A stretch of DNA of 64,000 bases from Muraenolepis orangiensis. Taxonomy: Eukaryota; Chordata; Actinopteri; Gadiformes; Muraenolepididae. Location: contig CM051005.1 in the NCBI GenBank assembly GCA_027704905.1, forward strand, positions 29,063,314 through 29,127,313, in the 5' to 3' direction. Shown here piece after piece: positions 60,001-64,000 of this stretch. Each line of letters opens with the position of its first letter. Within the stretch, counting starts at the first letter, position 1. The notes beneath the pieces were generated by a model that was given only the letters and a program-made list of their open reading frames with translations, had not been told where the DNA came from and made no database searches. A program made the position numbers and the translations under genes.

Positions 60001-63000
60001 CCATATCTAACCTTACAGCTAAACTAACCATCTCTAACCTAATACCTAAACTAACCATCTCTAACCTAACACCTAAACTAACCATCTCTTACCTAACACC
60101 TAAACTAACCATCTCTAACCTAATACCTAAATTAACCATCTCTAACCTAACACCTAAACTAACCATATCTAACCTTACAGCTAAATTAACCATCTCTAAC
60201 CTAATACCTAAATTAACCATCTCTAACCAAAAACCTAAACTAACCATCTCTAACCATCTCTGACCTCACGCCTAAACTAACCATATTTAACCTAAACTAA
60301 CCATCTCTAACCTAATACCTAAACTAACCATCTCTAACTTACACCTAAACTAACCATCTCTAACCTAATACCTCAACTTTACCGTCTTTAACCAAATACC
60401 TAAACTAACCAACTCTAACCTAACACCTAAACTAACCATCTCTAACCTAATACCTAAACGAACCATCTCTAAACTAATACCTAAACCAACCATCTCTTAC
60501 CTCATACCTTAACTAACCATCTCTTACCTAACACCTAAACTAACCAGCTCTAATCTAACACCTAAACTAACCATCTCTAACCTAACACCTAAACTAACCA
60601 TCTCTAAACTAATACCTAAACCAACCATCTCTTACCTCATACCTTAACTAACCATCTCTAACGTAATAGCTAAACAAACCATCTTTAACCTAACACCTAA
60701 ACTAACCTTCTTTAACCTAACACCTAAACTAACCATCTCTAACCTAACACCTAAACTAACCCTCTCATACCTAAAGTAACAATCTCTACTTTCACGGTGC
60801 CAGCCAATCACAGCAGGATTCTGGGCAACGTGGGCGGGTCTTAGCAGGTCCATAACCAGGATCCGGTTATGGTTACCAGGGGATCCCATGCTCTGGTGAC
60901 CCACCCGAGAGGCTCTCCCTCCAGGCAGCGGGTGCCCAGGCCCGGGCTGCTCAGCAGGCTCTCTGTGAAGCGCTTCATCTGGGGGTCCAGGGGCCGCTCG
61001 TTACTTCAGGAAACAACAACAACAACAGGAGACCAATTGCCGGATTAAAAAAAACCAGTTAGCATGTGTTTGTAATGTGGGGGATGCGTTTTGACAATCT
61101 AGTGATTCAATCGAACAGACTCCACGCTTAATAAACTGTAATTCAATCAGATAAAATGTAATCCGATTTTATCCAATCGGTGGTCAGTATTGTGTTTTGG
61201 GGGTCAGGGATTTCGGTCTGGGGTTCAGTTGTGTTTTGGCGGTCAGTTGTGTGTTTTGGGGGTCTTTAGTCTGTTTTGGAGGTCTTTAGTCTGTTTTGGA
61301 GGTCTTTAGTCTGTTTTGGGGGATAGTTGTCTGTTTTGGAGGTCTTTAGTCTGTTTTGGGGGATAGTTGTCTGTTTTGGAGGTCTTTAGTCTGTTTTGGG
61401 GGATAGTTGTCTGTTTTGGAGGTCTTTAGTCGGTTTTGGGGTATAGTTGTCTGTTTTGGAGGTCTTTAGTCTGTTTTGGGGGTCAGTAGTGTGTTCTGGG
61501 GGTCATGGTGTGTGTTCTGGGGGTCACTAGTCTGTGTTCTGGGGGTCAGGGTGTGTGATCTGGGGGTCATGGTGTGTGTTCTGGGGGTCAGTAGTCTGTG
61601 TTCTGAGGGTCATGGTGTGTGTTCTGGGGGTCAGGGTGTGTGATCTGGGGGTCAGGGTGTGTGTTCTAGGGGTCAGGGTGTATGTTCTGGGGGTCAGTAG
61701 TATGTTCTGGGGGTCAGGGTGTGTGAACTGGGGGTCAGGGTGTATGTTCTGGGGGTCAGGGTGTGTGTTCTGGGGGTCAGTAGTATGTTCTGGGGGTCAG
61801 GGTGTGTGTTCTGGGGGTCAGGGTGTGTGTTCTGGGGTCAGGGTGTGTGTTCTGGGGGTCAGGGTGTGTGTTCTGGGGGTCAGGGTGTGTGATCTGGGGG
61901 TCAGTAGTATGTTCTGGGGGTCAGGGTGTGTGATCTGGGGGTCAGTAGTATGTTCTGGGGGTCAGGGTGTGTGTTCTGGGGGTCAGGGTGTGTGTTCTGG
62001 GGGTCAGGGTGTATGTTCTGGGGGTCAGGGGTATGTTCTGGGGGTCAGGGTGTGTGTTCTGGGGGTCAGTAGTATGTTCTGGGGGTCAGGGTGTGTGTTC
62101 TGGGGGTCAGGGTGTGTGATCTGGAGGTCAGTAGTATGTTCTGGGGGTCAGGGTGTGTGTTCTGGGAGTCAGTAGTATGTTCTGGGGGTCAGGGGGTCTG
62201 TTCTGGGGGTCAGGGTGTGTGTTCTGGGGGTCAGGGTGTTTGTTCTGGGGTCAGTAGTGTGTTTTAGGGGTTCCAACCTGAAGAAGGTGAACTGCTGCCC
62301 GTACATCCAGGGGCTAAGGGTGAGTGCAGGGTATTCTCCGAAGGGGGGGACGATGGTGGTGAAGACCAGCGCTATCAGCACAAAGCTGGCTGGGAGGACC
62401 ACCTGGTATAGAGACACGGTAGAGTGACCACAGGTCTCTGTGTGTCTAAACTACAGGTACCTACTTGCGCTGAGCAATGTGCTGTAGACAATATAACAAG
62501 TCATGTATACGATCAATATTCATTACAACTTAACTGAAAAGTGTAACTACGAATCGCCACGTCTTTTTAAACACATATTCATAACCACTTACTTAAATAA
62601 AAACATTTTCCTTTCCTAAATGTGTAAGGTTATTCTGTATACGAAAAGTTATATCTAATTTAAAATATAGAATGACCCAGCTGTGGACGTGGTCGTACAC
62701 CGCGGGTATATTTGTTCTCTGGAAGTACTCTGGAGATAGTTCTACTACTACGACAAGAACCACATCACCAACCATATCATCAACCACTCACTTTTATATT
62801 GAATTCACTCTCTATTTATAATTGCTGCACATAGCTGAATAAGTTCTGTGCAATTCTTATCATACAATAACATAGTCAACCATTAAACTGGAAGGCTGCA
62901 GGTTCTACCCAGCATGCACCCTGTCATGTGGCGGGACATGCCAGGGTGCATGCTGGGTAGAACCTCACCGCCACTGCATGACACCGTACATCACGGCCGT

Positions 63001-63201
63001 ACGATACCTATGGTTCTTCTACCTGGGCCAGGAAGTCCTTCTTGCAGCGCACAGCGTGGTGGAACCTCTTCACCAGCAGGGCATGGAACTGCTTCAGGAC
63101 CAGCCTGCAGCCCTTCACCTGGTGGGACCCCCGGCCCTCGCTGCTGTCAGAGGGCCCCCGGGAGCCCCCCGTGGCCTGGGCCTCCCCATTGGCTTTCGCA
63201 G
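28978..63201 (-). CDS. abca4: abca4, 3' half (22 exons): TMD2, ECD2 and NBD2
   Basis: Joined in order on the minus strand: 63201-63023, 62402-62278, 61003-60905, 57164-56886, 56194-56162, 56060-55955, 53845-53771, 51835-51666, 51133-50956, 50402-50287, 47392-47245, 46108-45985, 45565-45436, 44226-44106, 41747-41685, 40856-40750, 34856-34715, 34296-34162, 33763-33660, 32452-32360, 30220-29971, 29091-28978. All phases fit, giving 962 residues plus stop. ABCA4 is the photoreceptor-disc importer that moves N-retinylidene-phosphatidylethanolamine to the cytosolic leaflet. NBD2 is complete: Walker A GVNGAGKTT (K660 in local numbering), Q-loop CPQFD, signature SGGNKRKLS, Walker B/DE 777-778, H-loop His810. 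FDAIDELLTGREHLYLY and FGDGYVVTMKVK favour ABCA4 over ABCA1/ABCA7. The exon lengths from 33 bp on (33,106,75,170,178,116,148,124,130,121,63,107,142,135,104,93,250) are those I recall for mammalian ABCA4 exons 32-48. Fish may have a/b copies; which one this is cannot be told. Confidence 0.93.
29971..30220 (-). CDS. abca4: abca4 exon (~48): NBD2 C-terminal regulatory part
   Basis: 250 bp encode FGDGYVVTMKVKASVPGSAP, CVQRERHYNTLQYAVASASL and IEDYSVSQTTLDQ. QRERHYN.LQ and SLARIFQL are ABCA4-like. Confidence 0.93.
31080..31542. repeat. (GACA)n/(GA)n compound microsatellite
   Basis: GACA, GA and GATA runs include a ~75-bp higher-order unit ('gagagcgagagaaagatagatagacagac') repeated four times. It lies in the abca4 intron after exon ~47. 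Confidence 0.95.
31593..31830. repeat. 28-bp minisatellite, ~8 copies
   Basis: Units of 'cactt.acagctagggcc' plus 'ttcctggggc'. Confidence 0.93.
32360..32452 (-). CDS. abca4: abca4 exon (~47): NBD2
   Basis: 93 bp encode MEECEALCTRLAIMVNGSFQ CLGTTQHLKYK after a split Ser. Donor gtgagt. Confidence 0.92.
32474..32890 (-). repeat. (ATGAC)n microsatellite and LINE 3'-UTR copy
   Basis: About 12 copies of ATGAC (32,478-32,536) are followed by the inverted counterpart of the 24-kb LINE UTR ('attagattctaatgtattgtc' start). Confidence 0.65.
33250..33655. repeat. (GAGT)n array with embedded ~100-bp unit
   Basis: GAGT/GTGT tetramers, with 'gactgtgtgcctaagtgcat' embedded three times at ~130 and ~70-bp spacing. 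It ends about 15 bp from the abca4 exon ~46 donor. Confidence 0.93.
33660..33763 (-). CDS. abca4: abca4 exon (~46): Walker B Asp/Glu, D-loop and H-loop
   Basis: 104 bp encode DEPTTGMDPHSRRFLWNAIM and GRAVVLTSH. A (TCC)n tract is upstream and a (TCAC)n tract downstream, both within 20 bp. Confidence 0.93.
33776..33955. repeat. (AGG)n trinucleotide tract
   Basis: AGG repeats; on the abca4-sense strand this is (TCC)n, an extended polypyrimidine tract ending 13 bp before an acceptor. Confidence 0.95.
34162..34296 (-). CDS. abca4: abca4 exon (~45): ABC signature
   Basis: 135 bp encode VAEWGIQQLGLTEYADRCAG TYSGGNKRKLSTAIAMIGCP ALVLL, with the SGG signature and the Walker B hydrophobic strand. Confidence 0.93.
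34328..34540. repeat. (TG)n with GAGTGAAAGAG units
   Basis: TG runs with repeated 'gtgagtgaaagagtgtg' units fill the rest of the intron between exons ~44 and ~45. Confidence 0.93.
34541..34714 (-). repeat. 33-bp minisatellite made of the abca4 exon ~44 end plus donor
   Basis: Five units, read on the minus strand as GAGTCCCAGGTCCCCAGG followed by GTGAGTAGAACCCCG. They run directly into the authentic exon end at 34,715. Each keeps AGG|GTGAGT. Confidence 0.95.
34715..34856 (-). CDS. abca4: abca4 exon (~44): Q-loop
   Basis: 142 bp encode ILTDILDVHQNMGYCPQFDA IDELLTGREHLYLYGRLRGV PESQVPR. The donor gtgagt is strong, and the last 18 bp plus donor are reiterated at 34,541-34,714. Confidence 0.93.
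34862..35065. repeat. (TG)n microsatellites
   Basis: Two TG runs (34,865-34,890; 34,962-34,994). The first begins 8 bp from the exon ~44 acceptor. Confidence 0.93.
35139..35965 (-). mobile_element. Rex3/RTE-type LINE, 5'-truncated, RT frame open
   Basis: The minus-strand frame encodes ERRVRPIVEPQIEEEQCGFR, CFVDLEKAYDRVPREILWGV, GLRQGCALSPILFVIFMDRI and SLLFADDVVLFASSVCDL, i.e. RT blocks including FADD. The C-terminal thumb is shortened by an internal deletion (after SRKPVDCLLQVGRESLSQ). It ends with the RPDYG terminus and a GATG-type tail at 35,139-35,158, characteristic of fish Rex3/RTE. Confidence 0.8.
36096..36133. repeat. Perfect 38-bp palindrome
   Basis: Two 19-bp arms (GAGTGAACAGGGGAGACTT and its complement) meet with no spacer at 36,114/36,115. 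Confidence 0.95.
36300..36373. repeat. Perfect 35-bp-arm hairpin with 4-nt loop
   Basis: Arms 36,300-36,334 and 36,339-36,373 are exact complements; the loop is TCGG. The arm core is GGCAGAAGAGTAGTCAAGG. Confidence 0.95.
36476..39130 (-). mobile_element. Degenerate near-full LINE (CR1/L2/Rex1-like)
   Basis: In minus-strand order: endonuclease pieces (SWCTDFQVLSQQCSSNLELL and AVYVQPRADANIALDELY at ~39,060-38,880; KTLDHCYTTIKHAYR-like ~38,780), RT blocks (PLPKKTKVTSLNDYHPVALT ~38,000; YVRLLFIDYSLAFNTIVPSK ~37,770; LNTGEPQGCCLSP ~37,580), C-terminus (SWCFRFLGLQISDDLAWT-like ~37,280; NFYRGTVESILTGGVTVWYG ~37,150; IIKDCNHPGLHLFSPYR ~36,960), and a tail with ACAAGATACAAGATACAA at 36,480. Several frameshifts and stops make it inactive. 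Confidence 0.75.
39430..39855 (+). mobile_element. LINE 3' end
   Basis: After 'aggttctatccccaagcagtg' (ORF2 terminus-like) the UTR-like sequence ends near 'gggagtaagcattccattgttcttgtt', the same 3' motif as at 45,200 and 48,785. Confidence 0.5.
40020..40748 (-). repeat. Minisatellite made of the abca4 exon ~43 end plus donor, ~21 copies
   Basis: About 21 units of 28-45 bp, each minus-strand CTGTGGCGGGCTACAG followed by GTACACC and a C-run of variable length. They abut the genuine exon end at 40,750. Units nearest the exon match it exactly (GGCTACAG); distal ones read GGATACAG or GGTTACAG. Confidence 0.95.
40750..40856 (-). CDS. abca4: abca4 exon (~43): Walker A
   Basis: 107 bp encode CFGLLGVNGAGKTTMFKMLT GDSDVSAGEATVAGY plus AG of Ser. 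The donor gtacac is weak, and the exon end plus donor is the seed of the minisatellite at 40,020-40,748. Confidence 0.93.
40862..40960. repeat. Short 26-bp tandem repeat
   Basis: Three copies of 'caaaccacatagtggctgtg.gact' lie just upstream of the Walker A exon. Confidence 0.8.
41335..41575. repeat. Dispersed repeat fragment
   Basis: The sequence ending 'ttgaaccagccaacccttccggttgctaggcaaccc' resembles tRNA-like or transposon-derived repeats of fish. Family not identified. Confidence 0.3.
41685..41747 (-). CDS. abca4: abca4 exon (~42): NBD2 A-loop side
   Basis: 63 bp encode TYVGRKRAAVDRICVGVPAG E. It lies directly before the Walker A exon. Confidence 0.9.
41835..42030 (-). repeat. Copy 2 of the GGATCCGG dispersed repeat
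   Basis: Contains 'caccaagaagtcccctggatcc', 'ggcccataatctaatc.cc', 'gtccaatta.gtacag' and an (ACAA)n tail. Inverted relative to the copy at 42,405-42,610. Confidence 0.65.
42405..42610 (+). repeat. Copy 3 of the GGATCCGG dispersed repeat
   Basis: 'gtctgtttgtttgtctgtgagcaag' through 'ttatgggccaaggaacag' to 'ggatccaggggacgttttgg' mirrors copy 2. The two form a ~200-bp imperfect inverted pair 380 bp apart. Confidence 0.65.
42912..43864. mobile_element. Harbinger-like non-autonomous DNA transposon (953 bp)
   Basis: The left end TACCCCCATCACACCAAAC and right end GTTTGGTGTGATGGGGGCA-like sequence (ctttggtgtgatgggggca) are inverted. TTA flanks both sides (42,909-42,911; 43,865-43,867), the 3-bp target duplication of PIF/Harbinger elements. 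The interior has no transposase and is full of 'gaacgagataagaacg' and 'acgaggt' motifs. Confidence 0.7.
44106..44226 (-). CDS. abca4: abca4 exon (~41): linker into NBD2
   Basis: 121 bp encode LSDRKRPPIKDEDEDVAAER and GGSKDDILYIRDLCK: the acidic pre-NBD linker and first NBD strand. Confidence 0.92.
44240..44745. repeat. 50-bp minisatellite with G-runs, ~10 copies
   Basis: Units 'cgcggctacgcgctgacatc', 'agagccacag', G5-G14, 'ttcacagaccaggga'. It starts 14 bp upstream of the abca4 exon ~41 acceptor. Confidence 0.93.
45085..45272 (+). repeat. LINE 3' tail (ATCTTGT)n
   Basis: 'ggagtaagcattccaatgtacttgttgcaat' followed by TATCTTGTATCTTGTATCTT. Same family as 36,476-39,130 and 48,610-48,835. Confidence 0.6.
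45436..45565 (-). CDS. abca4: abca4 exon (~40): last TMD2 helix
   Basis: 130 bp encode EEYTMDPFRWDFLGKNLTFM AVEGCVYFLLNLLIQYRFFL DHW. Confidence 0.92.
45985..46108 (-). CDS. abca4: abca4 exon (~39): TMD2
   Basis: 124 bp encode WLLTLNEWLKKGLLVLPHFC LGRGLIDMAMNQAVTDVYAR. The FPHFCLGRGL-like motif is ABCA-specific. The acceptor lies ~30 bp from a 370-bp (AC)n tract. Confidence 0.92.
46135..46502. repeat. (AC)n array with ACATGTACACAAAC units, ~370 bp
   Basis: AC dinucleotides interrupted regularly by 'acatgtacacaaac' and 'acgtacac'. Produces the long Thr-His and Val-Cys ORFs. Confidence 0.97.
47245..47392 (-). CDS. abca4: abca4 exon (~38): TMD2 helices
   Basis: 148 bp encode SVTPMMYPMSYVFSVPSTAY and GINTSAITFILELFENNR. 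Confidence 0.92.
47950..48470 (-). mobile_element. LINE ORF2 C-terminal fragment, frameshifted
   Basis: The minus strand encodes LYCSFILPYMMYCVEVWGNT, ILQKRAIRVIHKTTYREPTN, then in a shifted frame LRGNCIFKKPPVRTNAKLHC and GVSLWNDCTDALKYCTSLSK. This is the distal RT/C-terminus of a fish LINE. Confidence 0.7.
48610..48835 (+). repeat. LINE 3' end that directly precedes the 39-bp minisatellite
   Basis: Contains 'gcgggagggagtaagtattccattgtactgc' and ends CATCTTGTATCTTGT; the minisatellite starts at the next bases. Confidence 0.6.
48836..50250. repeat. 39-bp minisatellite, ~36 copies
   Basis: Units 'gtccctgtctgtgtatagag' plus 'tagatgtactgagcatgtg'. The main variant is TTGTCCC/TGGTCCC. A period of 13 codons keeps several frames open for >500 residues on both strands, which is an artefact. 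Confidence 0.98.
50287..50402 (-). CDS. abca4: abca4 exon (~37): TMD2 helices
   Basis: 116 bp encode VNYSLSTAMVVGIFMAFDKK CYTSPTNLPALVALLLLY. The donor gtaacc is followed about 40 bp on by the 39-bp minisatellite. Confidence 0.92.
50760..50827. repeat. (AC)n plus poly-C
   Basis: ~48 bp of AC followed by 17 C. Confidence 0.95.
50956..51133 (-). CDS. abca4: abca4 exon (~36): TMD2 helix
   Basis: 178 bp encode LTTSVDAVVAICVIFAMSFI PASFVLYLIQERATKAKHLQ and VSGVSPLVYWVANFFWDM, one or two membrane helices and the coupling segment. Confidence 0.92.
51666..51835 (-). CDS. abca4: abca4 exon (~35): ECD2 end
   Basis: 170 bp encode VWYNNKGWHAMASFMNVANN and ITAVNHPLNLTKEQLSEVTV. WYNNKGWHA is a hallmark of ABCA1/4/7. 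A (TCC)n tract lies just upstream of the acceptor. Confidence 0.92.
51838..51921. repeat. (GGA)n tract at an abca4 acceptor
   Basis: Trinucleotide repeat; in abca4 sense (TCC)n, ending ~18 bp before the exon ~35 acceptor and probably serving as its polypyrimidine tract. Confidence 0.95.
52000..53610. repeat. 45-bp minisatellite with an embedded splice donor, ~36 copies
   Basis: Units 'cctcacctggccccagtcag' plus 'actgattagagtctggttga' plus 'agcag'. In abca4 sense each holds CCAG|GTGAGG. A period of 15 codons gives long false ORFs on both strands. Confidence 0.98.
53771..53845 (-). CDS. abca4: abca4 exon (~34): ECD2
   Basis: 75 bp, in phase, encode GKHSARALKDIGPFLRYMES EFNIK. The donor gtgagt is strong. 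Confidence 0.88.
53962..54012. repeat. (TA)n microsatellite
   Basis: About 20 TA units then GAGAGA. Confidence 0.95.
54425..55880. repeat. 34-bp minisatellite, ~43 copies
   Basis: Units 'tagtttgctctactacacac' plus 'tgagtgat.ag.ag'; the variants are ttagtag, taagcag, ttagaag and gagtag. Confidence 0.97.
55955..56060 (-). CDS. abca4: abca4 exon (~33): ECD2
   Basis: 106 bp encode YGGLSVGGQLPILEVDPRDL and FQQVGRMLNITA. The donor gtactt is followed ~75 bp on by the 34-bp minisatellite. Confidence 0.87.
56162..56194 (-). CDS. abca4: abca4 33-bp microexon (~32)
   Basis: Between acceptor gtttcacag and donor gtaatc lie 33 bp encoding LKSKYWVNEQ plus split Ser and Arg codons. It exactly fills the phase and the residues missing between the flanking exons. 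Confidence 0.88.
56460..56830. repeat. Copy 4 (partial, rearranged) of the GGATCCGG dispersed repeat
   Basis: 'caccacaccaaaaagtccccttt', 'ggatccagattcggatccgg' and 'ggcccataaggaatctaaccacc...gtccaattccctacaaa' match the other copies. The middle part is inverted or duplicated. Confidence 0.55.
56886..57164 (-). CDS. abca4: abca4 fused exon (~30+31): ECD2
   Basis: 279 bp encode MPCGNTSAWAYPEVSPLVTN, NPSPSCQCSEG and LTEHNISDFLVKTYPDLIR. The Cys-rich CxC segment and the NIS glycosylation site are conserved in ABCA4 ECD2. As I recall, mammals split this region into two exons totalling about the same length, so an intron seems absent here. Confidence 0.85.
57550..57735. repeat. Fish dispersed-repeat tails
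   Basis: 'gtggctttggataaaagcgtcagctaaatgactg' with (TAATG)n, and 'cagagaaacacatttcactgtatg...gacaaataaag', both commonly seen as SINE/LINE ends in teleosts. Confidence 0.5.
57745..60785. repeat. ~27-bp AACCATCTCTAACCTAACAC satellite with 678-bp higher-order repeat
   Basis: Units 'ctaaccatctctaacctaac' plus 'acctaaa' vary slightly over 3 kb. A block of about 678 bp (excluding the inserted transposon) is repeated: 58,140-58,612 plus 59,691 onward corresponds to 59,850-60,370 and onward. Confidence 0.93.
58613..59690 (+). mobile_element. pogo/Tigger-like DNA transposon, internally deleted
   Basis: 24-bp perfect terminal inverted repeats (start CCGTATTGACCCGAATATAA) are flanked by TA on both sides. 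It carries an N-terminal piece (RRSYDANFKIMVINEAE, ~58,905) and a C-terminal DDE-endonuclease piece (IIPGGMTSQLQVLDVVVNKP FKVH, 59,050-59,350). The catalytic core between is missing, so it cannot mobilise itself. The empty target is preserved at 60,369. Confidence 0.88.
60905..61003 (-). CDS. abca4: abca4 exon (~29): ECD2 start
   Basis: 99 bp encode NERPLDPQMKRFTESLLSSP GLGTRCLEGEPL. Acceptor tttcctgaag, donor gtgggt. Phase 2 on both sides. Confidence 0.85.
61180..62268. repeat. 20/21-bp GGGGGTCAG minisatellites
   Basis: First 'ggtctttagtctgttttgg' units (61,258-61,490), then 'ttctgggggtcagggtgtgtg' units (61,480-62,265), stopping ~13 bp from the abca4 exon ~28 donor. Confidence 0.95.
62278..62402 (-). 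CDS. abca4: abca4 exon (~28): first TMD2 helix
   Basis: 125 bp encode VVLPASFVLIALVFTTIVPP (membrane helix) and FGEYPALTLSPWMYGQQFTF. The donor gttgga is followed within ~15 bp by the 21-bp minisatellite. Confidence 0.9.
63023..63201 (-). CDS. abca4: abca4 exon (~27): cytosolic segment before TMD2
   Basis: Encodes a Ser/Gly-rich linker, then CRLVLKQFHALLVKRFHHAV and KKDFLAQ, the amphipathic elbow before the first helix of TMD2. The acceptor (gattgacag) is weak, but an in-frame TGA directly upstream forces it. It starts with two bases of a split codon. No earlier abca4 exon is visible up to 64,000. Confidence 0.8.
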
Positions 63202-63660
63202 CTGTCAATCAGTGCCCACCAGAAGAATGAGCAGAATGAGTGCAAGAACAGCACAAAGGCTACGGTGGTGCAGCCTCACTTTAAAGAGGTCACACTTGAC
63301 TACGTCTGTGAGCTTTTGCCGCCGTCTAAGGCAACCCTGGTACACACAAATAAAAGTACGACACAAAAATGTAATGAATGTAAAATAGTAGTTGGTGTTG
63401 TTATATTATATTCATTAATAGTCTGATTTAAAACTGATTATGTTCAACACATCAAAATGGATTTGATTTAAACCTGTGTTTATCATAGACTACTAAATCC
63501 TAATATATATTTTTTTAATTGGAGCCCACTCACAAAAGTAGTCAAGGGTAAATAAATGTGCAGGCATTAAGAGCAGCAAGCAGCATTTGATGTTTTTTTA
63601 TAATCTGTTGCTATGCAAAGCCGTCCAGTAGACGGTAGCAGTAGACGCTGTAGTGCACAT

Positions 63661-64000
63661 ACAGCCCATGCCCCATGCCCCTATGCCCCATGCCTCTATG
63701 CCCCATGCCTCATGTCCCATGCCTCTATGCCCCATGCCTCTATGCCCCATGCCTCTATGCCTCTATGCCCCATGCCTCTATGCCCCATGCCTCTATGCCC
63801 CATGCCTCTATGCCCCATGCCTCTATGCCCCATGCCTCATGCCCCATGCCTCTATGCCCCATGCCTCTATGCCTCTATGCCTCTATGCCCCATGCCTCTA
63901 TGCCCCATGCCTCTATGCCCCAATGCCCCATGCCTCTATGCCCCATGCCTCTATGCCCCATGCCTCTATGCCCCATGCCTCTATGCCCCATGCCCCATGC
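63661..64000. repeat. 15-bp minisatellite, runs off the window
   Basis: Units 'atgcctctatgcccc' with 'atgcccc' half-units. 63,202-63,660 otherwise shows no recognisable exon. Confidence 0.95.

Noticed and set aside
57745..60785. Telomere-like repeat because of CTAACC
   Set aside because: CTAACC occurs once or twice per 27-bp unit, but the array is not (CCCTAA)n. No interstitial telomere.
62914..63426. Plus-strand ORFs of 136-170 residues
   Set aside because: Shadows of the antisense abca4 exon at 63,023-63,201, plus a short inverted repeat near 62,915-62,960.

Overview
The window is vertebrate, almost certainly teleost, genomic DNA. Genes are split into short GT-AG exons, the two recognisable genes are vertebrate-specific orthologues, and the dispersed repeats are fish types (Rex3/RTE-like LINE with a GATG-type tail, BEL/Pao LTR element, CR1/L2/Rex1-like LINEs, fish SLAM/CD48-like Ig exons). 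Tandem repeats make up an extraordinary share of the sequence. That density is reminiscent of gadiform (cod-like) genomes, but this is inference only.

Layout. 1-3572: a minus-strand BEL/Pao-type LTR retrotransposon whose Gag-protease frame stays open to the window edge. 3792-9462 (+): the last eight coding exons of ccdc39 (ciliary ruler/axoneme coiled-coil protein), C-terminal ~394 residues, with a 31-bp VNTR and a ~1 kb pyrimidine array in its introns. 9.5-28.9 kb: intergenic. It holds broken SLAM/CD48-like Ig exons in opposite orientations around an inverted repeat, LINE fragments, a solo LTR, a decayed minus-strand 18S rRNA piece next to ~4 kb of spacer-like tandem arrays, and a low-repeat stretch (24.3-26.3 kb) that may contain conserved non-coding DNA. 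28,978-63,201 (-): the 3' half of abca4 (photoreceptor retinoid/phosphatidylethanolamine flippase), 22 exons joining in phase to 962 residues plus stop. They cover the second membrane domain, the second exocytoplasmic domain and a complete nucleotide-binding domain 2. 63.2-64 kb: a 15-bp minisatellite.

Most striking is the relation between tandem repeats and abca4 splice sites. Many introns carry arrays within tens of bases of an exon, and two arrays (34.54-34.71 kb and 40.02-40.75 kb) are built from copies of the adjoining exon end plus its own 5' splice site. These genuine donors therefore sit at the head of rows of 5 and about 21 decoy donors. In the first array the 33-bp period is in frame and free of stops, so alternative donor choice would lengthen NBD2 in 11-residue steps. 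A third array (52.0-53.6 kb) carries a consensus donor in each of about 36 copies. Whether these decoys are used needs RNA data.

Most long uninterrupted reading frames here are artefacts of tandem repeats with periods divisible by three (39, 45, 33 bp) or of dinucleotide runs. The real genes are the short exons described below. Exon boundaries were set by reading splice consensus and phase by eye. Gene names rest on recalled family features, not on a search.
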